Assembly (NCBI GenBank): GCA_019009955.1
Contig: CM032233.1
Coordinates: forward strand, 123,545,501 to 123,609,500
DNA length: 64,000 bases
Reading direction: 5' to 3'
From: Riptortus pedestris
Taxonomy: Eukaryota > Arthropoda > Insecta > Hemiptera > Alydidae
The notes under the pieces are model-generated. The model saw nothing but the letters and a program-made list of their open reading frames with translations. It was not told where the DNA came from and searched no databases. The first letter of the stretch is position 1, and each line of letters begins with the position of its first letter. This document shows positions 1 through 10,378 of this stretch, piece after piece. The translations under genes were made by a program, and so were the position numbers.

Positions 1-477
1 TCAAACCTCACTCTTCATAAAGATCTTCATATCCTATTAGTAAAGGCCTAATTCCCTTATGTTAAAAAAAAAAAATCCACACGATGCTATCCAATCACAC
101 TAATCTAGAAGCCCTAGCCCTTTCTAGTACCACTCATCCCTAAAAATCCGGATGGTGGGAGGAAGGTGGTAACTGAAAGCTGTAAAAAATAACAACTGAA
201 ACTACGAATAACACCCTTAATTGTTGAATTATGGGTAAATGCATAGCAAACAAATGTAGACCATCATTAGTTTAACACCTTATAACCTAGATATTTTGAA
301 TTTTCGAATCCCCCCACGTTGTCTAAACCTCATTATTCCAGGCCCATTTTCAGCCAATAACAAATATGATCTTTAGTATTGACTGAAGCGATTATATATC
401 GAGTATGGTATACATCAAATTAACATTTTCCAGACAAGAACTTAAAATCGTAATTGATGACGTCATCAGATAACGAT

Positions 478-1155
478 TTTGCATGTATCTCATTTAATAA
501 AGGTCTCTTAAAAACAATACTTGGCATTTAAGCTTAGAACAAAATGTTTCATGATATAACAGCTTATTGTTAATATGGCATGAGTAGAAGTGGGGGTTTA
601 CTTAAGGATGAAAACTGAAAAAATCCAAATATGTCGGTTAATATGCAGTATTTGGAAAATATATATATAACAACATTTGTATGCAATTTATTTTTCCATA
701 AGATTGGTTATGTACAGTTTTTCGATCAGACTTCTCGATCTCCGTGTAACGAAGATATTTCGAAACGTCGGATCGAAAAAGTATATATGACCAATCTCAT
801 TGCAAATGTAATGCTCTATAAATGTTGGTACGTAAGTTGTTTCACTATCTTGATTCTTAACCGAGATATTTACATTTTTTAGTGTTTGCCTTCAGTAAAC
901 GCTCACTCCTACACATCTCGGTTAATATTCAAGATAGAGAATAAATGTATATAACAATATTTATAGTAAATTTAATTTTCAATAAGATTGGTTCTATACA
1001 ATTTTTCGATCCGATGCATAATAACGGAGATATTTTGAATTTTCGAAAATCCTCCCTCTAAACCCCCCTCCCTCCCTCTGGTCCGATTTCAGCTATTAAC
1101 GAACTTGATCTGTCTTTTTACGTGAAACGGTTAAATATCGAGTTTCGTAAAACAG

Positions 1156-1209
<54 letters not shown>

Positions 1210-1327
1210 GAACGGACCTCATTTTCGTCATCTCCTGGGTAGGATCGATGGACATTTGAATAAAATTTTCGAAAATCGCGTCATGAGTACGACCTCAATA
1301 GCTGATTTCCCTTAAGGGAAATCTGCT
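478..1327 (+). mobile_element. HINE-like element, 5'-incomplete
   Basis: Internal and 3' part of the window's main non-autonomous family. It contains the conserved 'tctcggttaatatt'-like block, a short C-run near 1055-1075, a (TA)n core at about 1162-1203, the block starting at GAACGGACCTCATTTTCG, and the terminal palindrome ending GGGAAATCTGCT. The 5' hairpin end is missing. The sequence before it (about 175-470) resembles a diverged relative that also appears near 8440-8720. It is non-coding; the small ORFs here are repeat translations. Confidence 0.75.
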
Positions 1328-1482
1328 AAAAAAAGAAAATGACGAATAAAAACCACATACATAAATAGAAAACAACATTTGAAATTAATTATTTGAAATA
1401 AAAAAAGAAACACATAAATATCTAGGAATAATCAAATCCATGGATTGGCCCTTAGTCTATAAGCTCCAAGTACTGGGGTTGG

Positions 1483-1653
1483 TGTGGTCTGTGTGGCATA
1501 TTAACATTAAGCTTTTATATTGTGAAGCACATTATTTGAAGTCTAAATACCACATATTGTTCTCAATGAACTTTTACGATTTAAGGTAAATTCAAATACG
1601 TGACGCACGTGGGAATTGCTTGGTTAACGGAGCAGCTGCGTGACGGACTTTTA
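1483..1653 (-). mobile_element. HINE-like 5' end fragment
   Basis: Reverse-orientation 5' end: '...gcagctgcgtgacggactttt' is the complement of the family start. The flank just beyond it (attaccccacttgaatagcc..., to about 1790) recurs beside the copies ending at 23478, 25113 and 26793. That shows these copies spread together with flanking DNA rather than by independent insertion. Confidence 0.6.
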
Positions 1654-1805
1654 TTACCCCACTTGAATAGCCTTGCAGAGTTAATGGGCAGACGACGGCT
1701 GGGGACGACCGCTTTATGTACTACTCTGCGACTTCGTCCTCTTTCGGCTAACTCAATTTATAATTACATTTAGTAATTCAAATAAATTCTAGAAGTGTTA
1801 TTACG

Positions 1806-2113
1806 ATTTAAGGATGAAAACTAAAAAATCCAAATATGTCGGCTAATATGCATGATATAGAAAATATGTATATACCAACATTTTTATGGAATTTAGTTTT
1901 CAATAAGATTATAGGTTATGTACAGTTTTTCGATCACCATATAGTAGCGCAGATATTTCAAATTTTTGGACCCCCCCCCCTCCCACTGGTCCGATATCTG
2001 CTATTAACGATCTTTCGTTTTGCGTACAAGGATTAAATATCGAGTTTGGTAAAGATCAAACTATAATTGCGACCGCAAGAGCGTTAACAGACATGTATGT
2101 ATGTATATCTATT

Positions 2114-2173
<60 letters not shown>

Positions 2174-2199
2174 AGAGTGTAATTTTGGACGGACCTCAT
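1806..2199 (+). mobile_element. HINE-like element, truncated by the next copy
   Basis: Internal part of the family with a C-run at about 1971-1982, a (TA)n core at about 2118-2160 followed by (TG)n, and the start of the 3' block (GGACGGACCTCAT). It is cut off where the copy at 2204 begins. Confidence 0.7.
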
Positions 2200-2203
2200 A
2201 TGT

Positions 2204-2609
2204 AAAAAGTCCGTCACGCAGGGGCTGCGTAAACTAAGCAGATTTCCCACGTGAAGCTATACAATAGAGAAATCTCTATACGAGAGCCGAACAAGCTTTT
2301 GGCGGGAACCCCCCCCCCAACATAAGGGGCCCACATTTAATAAAAATACAAATATCTCGGTTAATATTCAAGATAGAGAATACATGTATAGAACAATATT
2401 TATAGTAAATTTAATTTGCAATAAGATTGGTTCTATACAATGTTTTGATCCGACGTATGGTAACGGAGATATTTCGAATTTTCAAAAAACTTCCCTCTAA
2501 ACCCCCCCCCTCCCCTGTGTCCGATTTCAGCCGTTAACGAACTTGATCTTTCTTTTTACATAAAACGACTAAATATCGAGTTTGGTAACGATTAAAAAAT
2601 GGTAACAGA

Positions 2610-2669
<60 letters not shown>

Positions 2670-2798
2670 CACACAGTTTTGAACGGACCTCATTTTCGTC
2701 ATCTCCTTGGTAGGATCGATGGACATTTGAAGAAAAATTTCGAAAATTGCACCATGAGTACAACCTCAATAGCTGATTTCCCTTAAGGGAAACCTGCT
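2204..2798 (+). mobile_element. HINE-like element, complete
   Basis: Short complete copy of about 595 bp. It has the 5' end AAAGTCCGTCACGC with hairpin CGCAGGGGCTGCG, subterminal AGCAGATTTCCC, a C-run at about 2501-2509, a (TA)n core at 2613-2668, and a 3' palindrome ending in CTGCT followed by AA. No transposase is encoded, so mobility would have to be supplied in trans. It begins inside the 3' block of the preceding copy, so it is the younger of the two. Confidence 0.8.
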
Positions 2799-2900
2799 AA
2801 AAATACATTATGTTGAGGTATTGTCTTAGAACACGAATAAAGTTTATTTGCCTGGAAGTCGGAAGTTATTTGATTGCTATACTATCAAACTGGATATTTA

Positions 2901-3590
2901 TTTATTTATTCATACAATAATCGCATTTCGCGACCGGGGCGATTTAACATATATAATCACTTTATTATATTTACGTAAGTATACTCATTTCTGCAAATAT
3001 TTTCAGTATTTTCCTACATTAAATTTTTTTGAAAATATTGTTATGTTTCACGTAGTGCAATAGGCGGTCCATATACGGGCTACAGTCATGTAGTAATTCA
3101 GTCAAAGTGTATGGTAGGTCTATGTGAGTCCTTAGGTAGCAGTCAGTTAGTAAATGTTTTATAGTAGGTCTATAGTAACAGTGTTGGCAGTAGGGTTCGT
3201 CTTCTCCAGTAAGTAAGTATGAGTTAGTCGTGTATGGTCAATTCTTAACCTCGTTAAAACTACTTCTTCTCTTCTAATTAGCCTTTTTTGAGGAAGCCCA
3301 TTCACCAAGTATATGTTTCAGTTCTTGAAGTTTGTTATCACTAGTGGTAAAATTAGTGTTCTGCCATGAATTGAGTATCATATGTTTAGCTCGGGCTTGA
3401 ATATCTTGATGTGTACAGTATTTGTTGTCGTGAGTTCTTTTTTGAGAAGCTGATTTGGCGAGTTCGTCTACTTGTGTGCTTTGTCTAATGTTTGTGTGTC
3501 CGGGTAACCAGTACGTAGTCATTATTTTGTTTAATGTCTGGACTTTGTGTAATATGTACGAGATGAGAGAAAGCGAACTATATATGTTTT
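2901..3590 (-). pseudogene. 5'-truncated non-LTR retrotransposon (RNase H / ORF2 C-terminus)
   Basis: Reads on the minus strand. The piece at 3522-3274 begins with WLPGHTNIRQS and DELAKSA, matching the C-terminal part of a non-LTR retrotransposon RNase H. Degenerate ORF2 tail sequence follows toward 3070. A (TTTA)n tail near 2896-2909 marks the 3' end. The 13-base sequence aactggatattta occurs on both sides (2888-2900 and 3591-3603), a clean target-site duplication. Reverse transcriptase and ORF1 are absent, as expected for 5' truncation during target-primed insertion. The clade is probably I/Jockey-like, which is inferred from RNase H plus a C-terminal Cys/His tail. It cannot be active. Confidence 0.75.
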
Positions 3591-4076
3591 AACTGGATAT
3601 TTAACGGTTACATGTAAAACTGAAGATCAACTTCATCAAAGGGTGAAATCGAAGGAGGAGAGAAGAGGTGGGAGGTGGGCAAACATAAATCCATAGCTAA
3701 CTTGGCGTTTTTATTCCCAATGGTTTTGTATAATGGCTGTGTGGAATTATAACTGTAAGGGGTTTCCTATGAGAAGGCCTGAAGCCCAAAGCCCTATAGA
3801 AAAGTCCCATTTGGCTGTCCTTGAGCGGAGCCTTTCACCGTGGCCGAGGCACAATGCAGCCCTCCAAGACTATTTCTCCACTCTATACAACACTATTTAG
3901 TCCAGTTTAGGATTTGTTCTGTTTATGAGGGAATTGGAGGTCCCTCGCAGCCGGGGGCCGTCATGCTCCGCTAATACTCCAGGGCTAGGCCTTCCAATCT
4001 CAGCTGGAAAACTACAATAAGGCACATTACAACTACTAGCAAAATTGCACACTAGATGCTTGCTCAAACACGATCA
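3591..4076. other. No gene seen
   Basis: Mixed sequence with a somewhat GC-richer patch at 3770-4000. There is no open frame, terminal repeat or RNA gene I can support. Confidence 0.3.
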
Positions 4077-4236
4077 AAAAAGGCCTTCACGCAGGAGCTG
4101 CGTAAACTAAGCAGACTTCCTGCCTGCTCCTATAACACTACTGTTCTCATCACACCATGTTTTCTATATTTCTAAATAAAAATCCGATGAGTAGAAAACA
4201 CCGGGTATATAGTGTGTGTATATATATATATATATA
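4077..4236 (+). mobile_element. HINE-like 5' fragment
   Basis: Starts AAAGGCCTTCACGCAGGAGCTGCG and keeps the AGCAGA motif. It ends at a short (TA)n that joins directly to a Penelope-like module at 4237. Confidence 0.55.
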
Positions 4237-4332
4237 TGGTGTTGTTGTTTTTGGAGTTTTGGTCAGTGTTAGTGAAAAAATCTTAGTTCATTCCAATATT
4301 TCGAGAATATTTATTTTCTCTTCTTCAGGGCT
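4237..4332 (+). mobile_element. Penelope-like UTR module (candidate)
   Basis: A ~95 bp module (gtgttgttgtttttggag ... ctcttcttcagggctaaaaa). It recurs in reverse at about 7768-7867 and in diverged form at about 18373-18475, each time next to (TA)n. The 'cttcttcag' end resembles untranslated parts of Penelope-like elements. This is resemblance only; no coding sequence is attached. Confidence 0.35.
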
Positions 4333-5145
4333 AAAAAGTCCGTCACGCAGGGGCTGCGTAAACTAAGCAGATTTCCCTCGTGTAGTTTAGTAATAGATAA
4401 ATCTACATACTGGCAACACAACACCACCGAGAATAAATACAAACGGTAATAAGAAATGTTTCATCCAATTTCAATAACCTGCCGACAGGAAGCGTTAGGT
4501 TAGAAATGTAAACAAACGGGTCTTCCCGCCTCACACCGGAAAAAAAAACAATTACTCAAATATATCAGACTATAAAATATTAATTTTATTGAGAACTATT
4601 TACTATAACTAGTACTGTAATTAACAATAAGTCAGAATAATTGTTATCTCCATCAATCAAATTTTAGTAGACCAAAACCTTAAGACGGGGGGGGGGGGGG
4701 CACCAGGACATATTTCCATGTATCTCGTGTAATAAAGGTCTCTTGAATACAATTTTAGGTATTTAATCTTCGAAAAATGTGATTTATTATGTATCAGAGT
4801 ATTGTTTGTGTAACATGAGTAGAAGTGGCGGTTTGCTGATGGCTGAAAACTGAAAAATGCAAATATCTCGGTTAATATTCAAGATAGTGAAGAATTGTAT
4901 ACAACAATATTTATAGGAAATGTAATTTGCATTACGATTGATTCTGTACACTTTTTCGATCCGACGTATAGTAGCGGAGATATTTCGAATTTTCGAAAAT
5001 CCTCCCCTCTAAACCCCCCCCCCCCTCCCACTGGTCCGATTTCAGCCGTTAACGAACTTAATCTTTCTTTTTACATAAAACGACTAAATATTGAGTTTGA
5101 TAACGATTAGACAAAAATTGCGACCGCTACAGCGGTAACAGACAA
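4333..5145 (+). mobile_element. HINE-like element, 3' end replaced
   Basis: Long subfamily copy with 5' hairpin end, a G-run at 4687-4700, a C-run at 5016-5026 and the block with gcgaccgct...cagacaaat. Instead of the 3' palindrome, the (TA) core passes into a Tc1-like terminal repeat at about 5147. Confidence 0.75.
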
Positions 5146-5146
5146 A

Positions 5147-5170
5147 TTATATATACACTCAACCGCAAAA
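5147..5170. mobile_element. Tc1-like terminal repeat fragment
   Basis: The sequence cactcaaccgcaaaaaaaa matches the terminal repeats of the element at 25719-26334. It also starts directly at the (TA) core of a HINE-like copy. Only one end remains. Confidence 0.5.
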
Positions 5171-5532
5171 AAAACATCTCAAATAAATAATAATAATGAA
5201 ATCTCCAGAGGAGTGATCTATTCCAGGTAAATAAAAGTCCGTCACGCAGGGGCTTGGTTAACTAAGCAGATTTCCCACGTGCTGGTATAACGCACCATGT
5301 ATATCACACTACCATATTTCTCTTTTTCTAAGTCTAAATTGGAATGATAAGAGTTGGGGGTTTTGTTTAAAAACAGAGAAAAAAACATGAATAAGTGCGT
5401 TATAACCATGCTTATTATTTGATTTTAAAAGATAATATATAGACAAACAATAGTAAAGCTTCGATAGATTAACAATACTGGTTCCATAAACATTTTTCAA
5501 TCATAATAACAATGCTGGTATGCATTAATAAA

Positions 5533-6578
5533 AAAAGTCCGTCACGCAGGGGGGCTGCGTAAACTAAGCAGATTTCCCTCGATGAAGATTAGTAATAGAT
5601 AAAAATCTAATACTTCTAACACAACAACACGTGAATAAATACAAACGGAAATAATGTTTTATCCTATTTCCAATAACCTGCCGCAGGAAGCGTTAGGTTT
5701 GAGAAATGTAAACAAAAAAGGGTCGGCCTGCGTCCACACCGGGAAAGAAAAAAACATTACTGAAATATATCAGAATATAACACATTTATTTTATTGAGAT
5801 CTATTACCTATATCTATTAGTGTAATTTATAATGGAGTCAGAATAATTGTTATCTCAATCAATTTAAAATTTTAATAGTCCAAAACTTTAAGATGGTGGC
5901 GGGGGGCGGGGGGAGTCACTCAGAGGCATATTTGCATGTTTCTCGTAAAATAAAAGTCTCTGAATACAATTTTTGGTATTTAACCTTCACAATTAATGTG
6001 ATTTAATTATGTAGCAGAGTATTGTTTACGTAACATGAGTAGAAGTGGCGGTTTTGCTGAAACTGGAAAAAATGCAAATATCTCGGTTAATATTAAAGAA
6101 TAGAGAATAAATGTATATAACAATATTTATAGTAAATTTTAATTTGTAATAAGATTGATTGTGTTATAAATTTTTCGATCCGACGAAATTAGTAACAGAG
6201 AAATTTCGAATTTCGGAAATCCTCCCTTTAAACCCCCCTCTCATTGGTTTCCGTTCAAAAAGGGGCCGTTAACGAACTTGATCTTTCTTTTTACATTAAA
6301 AACGATTAAAATATCGAGTTTGTAACGATCAAACAAAAATTGCGACCGCTAGAGCCGGTAACAGACAAATATATAGATAGATAGATTGATAGATAAATAT
6401 ATATATTTATATACTATATATTTTTTTCTATATATATAGATATATATATATAGTTTTGAACGGACCTCATTTTCGTCATCTACTGGGTAGGATCGATGGA
6501 CATTTGGAGGAAATTTTTCAAAACTCGCGTCATGGAGCTACGACCCCAATAGCTGATTTCCCTTAAGGGAAATCTGCT
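5533..6578 (+). mobile_element. HINE-like element, complete, with empty site elsewhere
   Basis: Complete ~1.05 kb copy with 5' hairpin end, G-run near 5900, irregular (TA)n/(GATA) core at 6371-6452, and 3' palindrome. Block B shows the same flanks without it (gcattaatcaaaaaaaatatgag near 14413-14435), which fixes its borders to the A-runs at both ends. Confidence 0.8.
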
Positions 6579-6579
6579 A

Positions 6580-6694
6580 AAAAAATATGAGTTTAACATA
6601 TTGATCATAAAAATAAGAGGAAAAGGACCACCTTGATAATGAGTGACAAAGGTCGAAACGCGTTGGGGATAAAAATAAATATTAAGGATACACA
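6580..6694 (+). mobile_element. Penelope-like 3' module (candidate)
   Basis: Contains 'gtgacaaaggtcgaaacgcg' and 'ataaaaataaatattaagga', the type of tail seen after Penelope-like and related elements. It is repeated at 14428-14537. It has no coding content. Confidence 0.35.
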
Positions 6695-7504
6695 AAAAGT
6701 CCGTCTCGCGGGCTGCGTAAAACTAAGCAGATTTCCCCATGTGAAGTTTTACAATAGAGAAATTGCATATGGTAACAGAAGAACCACCGTTGATTAAAAT
6801 ACAAAATGGTAATGAAAAATCATTCAGTTAGTTAAAATAAATTCCCAAACTGAAACGGGCTTCTGAATTGGTAAGAATAATTTGTATTTTAATATAACTC
6901 AAATTTGAGTTAGTCCAAGAACTAATGAAGAGGGGGCGGATGAACAGAACTTATTTTCATAAATCAACAAAGTTACGAAAGGTAAGGTTAGGTTAGGAAA
7001 CGACCAGGTAAGGATTAGGAAAAAGAAGCCTTTTTCCACCTGAGCCGAGTACTGGCGGGGAAATGGCCCGACCTAACCGAAACTATACCCGGACCACAGA
7101 CTTCATAAAAATGCAATATCTCGGTTAATATTTCAAGATACAGGAATAATGTTTAGAACATATTTATAGTACCATTTAATTTGCAATAAGATTGGACTCT
7201 GTACAATTTTTTAGTAACGGAGTGATATTGCGAATTTTCGATAATCCTCCCTCTAAACCCCCCCTCCCACCGGTCCAATTTCAGCCGTTAAACGAACTTA
7301 TATTCTTTTTACATCAAAACTACTAAATATCGAGTTTGGTACCGATCAAACAAAAAATTGCGATCGCTGGAGCGGTAATACAGACATATATATATATATT
7401 TTTATATATTTATATTTATATTTATATATTTATATATATATATACAGTTTTGACGGGACTTCATTTTCGTCATCTACATAGGTAGGATGATGAGGGAAAT
7501 CTGT
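6695..7504 (+). mobile_element. HINE-like element, 3' end deleted
   Basis: Counterpart of the copy at 14538-15371. It has many one-base insertions, for example in the 5' end (gcgtaaaactaagcag). Most of the 3' block is deleted (gtaggatgatgagggaaatctg). Confidence 0.7.
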
Positions 7505-7517
7505 AAATTACAGGTAA

Positions 7518-7565
<48 letters not shown>

Positions 7566-7767
7566 CAACACCACTTTATATATTATTTGCACATATATAT
7601 TAGAGTGTACCCCTAGATAGGTTTGTGTTAATTTACTTTACCAAGACTTATATTTTAGTATCTTTTAGTCTTGGTTAAGTAGAATTATACACACACACAA
7701 GCGGGCCGCCGCATTTTGGTTTAATCAACAATGTACCATATCGTATGTACTAATGTAGTACCTGTAC

Positions 7768-7864
7768 ATTTTAGCCCTGAAGAAGAGAAACTAAAGATTC
7801 TCGTGGTATTGGTAACGGCTAAGGTTTTTTCACTAACACTGACCAAACCTCCAAAAAACAACAC

Positions 7865-7867
<3 letters not shown>
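7768..7867 (-). mobile_element. Penelope-like UTR module (candidate), reverse
   Basis: Reverse copy of the module at 4237-4332 (agccctgaagaagagaaa ... aaaaacaacaccac). It is directly followed by (TA)n at 7868-7905. Confidence 0.35.
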
Positions 7868-7889
<22 letters not shown>

Positions 7890-7908
<19 letters not shown>

Positions 7909-8290
7909 TATAGGGTAGAGGGGTACGGAGATGGGATTAGAGGGGGAGAATTTTGAAAATTCACAATATCTCCGTTACTATGCGTCGGATCGAAAAATGG
8001 TATAGTATGAATCTTATTGCAAATTTAATGCACTATAAATAGTGTTATATCAATTTATTCTCAATCTGGAATATTAGCCGAGATATTTGAACTTTTCAGT
8101 TTTCAGCCTTCAGAAACTCCCATTTCTACTCACGTCACATAAACAATACATTGTATTGTAATCAGCCACTTTGTTTGAAGCTTAAATACCAAATATTTGT
8201 CATAAAAATCGTTCAAAAATAATTTATGATCAAGTTGCATTGCGTCTTTAAGGAGGGATCAGTTTCTCGTCATTTATAAAATATGTCATT
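7890..8290 (-). mobile_element. HINE-like internal fragment
   Basis: Reverse-orientation core and middle part (atctccgttactatgcgtcggatcg, then agccgagatatttg). Both ends are missing. Confidence 0.6.
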
Positions 8291-8328
8291 GTTTAATAAA
8301 GTTTAAGAATAACTACAAATCATGCCAA

Positions 8329-8790
8329 TTAAAAACATCCTTCAAGCAGGGTTTGCGTAAACTGAGCAGATTTCCCACGTGTTAGCATGGCACACTATTG
8401 ATCTCTTCTCACCATATAATTTCTAGTTCTAAGTAAAAATTCGATAAGTAGAAATGGGGGTTTACTGAAGGCTGAAAAGAAGAAAGTACGAACGGCTTAA
8501 TATTTGAGCTAAACAATGTATAGAACAATAATTATAGAGCATTAATAGTTTAAGAAAATAGCTTCTGTCAATCCGACTCAACCCAAACACCCCCTATTCC
8601 TGGTCCGATTTCTGCCATTAAAGACTACGAACTTTAATGGAACGTATCGAGCATCGTATAGATCAAATAAACATTTTCGAGTCAAGAACACAAAATCTAA
8701 ATTGAAGACGTAGTCACACAGCGAATATGGGTTCAATCGTAGGTGCCCAATAAAGTTGTCGGCTCCCACTTTAATATTTTAGTGTATATC
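8329..8790 (+). mobile_element. Diverged HINE-like 5' part
   Basis: Starts near 'ccttcaagcagggtttgcgtaaactgagcagatttccc', a decayed family start. It continues with the middle block in diverged form. It ends against an antisense Helitron fragment. Confidence 0.5.
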
Positions 8791-8955
8791 TCGTTTATAC
8801 TTTGTTATACGACAAAAGTGAATATAACAAAAGTTACTCTAAATAACAAAATAAACAACTTTTATCCTGGGCATATTTGCCGAAAAAAGCAATAGGAAAC
8901 GAAACATCACTATTTTTAAATTTAGGCCTCCCTTACAACCCCCATTCCTCTCCAT
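8790..8955 (-). mobile_element. Helitron internal fragment
   Basis: Antisense match to the internal repeats of the Helitrons at 19505-22424 (cacttttgtcgtat, acaaaagttgttta, cgatatttcgtttcctattg in reverse). No Helitron terminus is present. Confidence 0.6.
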
Positions 8956-9084
8956 CTGCCGGGCTGATTTGTGAATCTAAACCATCCAGGGCGCCACCCA
9001 AACGCATACAAAAAAGTTCATTCAAATCGGTCCAGCCGTTTAGGAGGAGTTCAGTGACATACACACGTGCAATTGAATTATATA

Positions 9085-9910
9085 TAGAGATATATTTGTC
9101 TGTTAACGCTCTAGCGGTCGCAATTTTCGTTTGATCGATATCAAACCCGATATATAATCGTTTTATGTGAAAAGAATGATCAAGTTCCTTAATGGCTGAC
9201 ATCGGACCAGTGGGATGGGGGGGGGAGGGATTGAAAGGGGAGGATTTTTGAAAATTCGAAATATCTCCGTTATTATAGGTCGGATCGAAAAATTGAATAG
9301 AACAAATCTTATTGCAAATTAAATATACTATAAATATTGGTCTATACATTTCTGCTCCTTATTGAATATTAACCGAGATATTTCCATTTTTCAGTTTTTA
9401 GCCTTCAGAAAATTCCCACTTCTACTCATGTTACATAAACAATACTCTGTTATATAATAAACTAAATTATTCGAAGCTTAAATACCAAATATTGCTTTGA
9501 AGAGTCCTTTATTATTTGAGATAAAAGTAAATATATTCTGGTGACCCCCCTCCCCCCACCGTCTTAAATTCTTGGACTACTAAAATTTGATTGATTGAGA
9601 TACAAATTATTCTGATTCATTATAAATTACAGTACTTTATGTAATAAATAGTTATCGATAAAATTAATAAATTACATTCTGATATATTTCAGTAATTGTT
9701 TTTCTTTCAGGTTTGAGGTTAGCAGAAATGTTTCTTTACATTTCAGACAATTCCCGTTGGGAGGGAAAAGATTTCTTATTACCGCTTATATTTATTCACT
9801 TAATATTTACGGTTGTGTTGTGATACCAGTATGTAGATTTATTTATCTATTGTTAAACTTCACTAGGGTCATCTGCTTAGTGTAAACAGCCCCCGCGTGA
9901 CGGACTTTTA
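9085..9910 (-). mobile_element. HINE-like element, 3' end missing
   Basis: Reverse copy from the 'tctgttaacgctctagcggtcgc' block to the 5' end '...gcgtgacggactttta'. It has a G-run (C-run in element sense) at 9217-9226 and a C-run (G-run in element sense) at 9545-9558. The (TA) core and 3' palindrome are missing; a different sequence with 'aatcggtccagccgttta' abuts at 9025-9075. Confidence 0.7.
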
Positions 9911-10084
9911 AGAATAGTGGATAGGTGTCAAAATGAATCTTAATTTGATTCGAGTTTGTAGTGAAGCTGGGAGGATGGGAGGATCAAGAACATGTAGAGG
10001 AATAGGGGCCCTACCATATGTGCTGGTCCCCTCCCAATTAGAGACCAGCTGTGCATTAGCTCAGAAATAGCTCATTAACTAAAG

Positions 10085-10378
10085 AACTACGACCCGAATT
10101 GAGAAAACCATGAGATGAGCTCCTGTTCTTCGGGGAAGGGTAAAGTGCAAATAGACCAATATATAGACCTATACTCTCCAGGCGATTGGAATAATTTATG
10201 GAATAACTCTGACAGTAAACTTAGAGAAATCAAATCAAATACGCTCAACTGGACTTCAAGTAATAGACACTCTAGAAGAGAAGAAATTGTACTCACACGC
10301 CTACGCACAGGACACACTAGACTAACACATTCATGTCTAATGAGCAGGGAAGATGGACCTATATGTCGCTACTGCTAT
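10085..10378 (+). pseudogene. Non-LTR retrotransposon ORF2 C-terminal part, interrupted
   Basis: Plus-strand frame at 10115-10408 carries EEIVLTRLRTGHTRLTHSCL and a CRYC motif. This is the Cys/His tail that follows RNase H in I/Jockey-type ORF2 proteins. Its continuation is at 13630-14098, so the two pieces are one element split by an insertion. The start is 5'-truncated. The zinc-knuckle-like tail is broken at the insertion. It is inactive. Confidence 0.75.

Larger units (their letters stand above)
5176..7504. repeat. Duplicated block A
   Basis: Matches 14074-15371 (block B) over its whole length, except for the HINE-like copy at 5533-6578, which is absent from block B. Shared parts are the extreme 3' end of a non-LTR element with (AAT)n, a HINE-like 5' fragment, the segment starting 'atatgagtttaacata', and a further HINE-like copy. 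Block A carries many extra single-base insertions relative to block B. Confidence 0.75.

Noticed and set aside
2056..2769. ORFs rich in YIYIYI (also at 13433, 26375, 26854, 27909, 45675, 57739, 59335, 62297 and others)
   Set aside because: They are translations of (TA)n or (ATAT)n microsatellites with flanking repeat sequence, not proteins.
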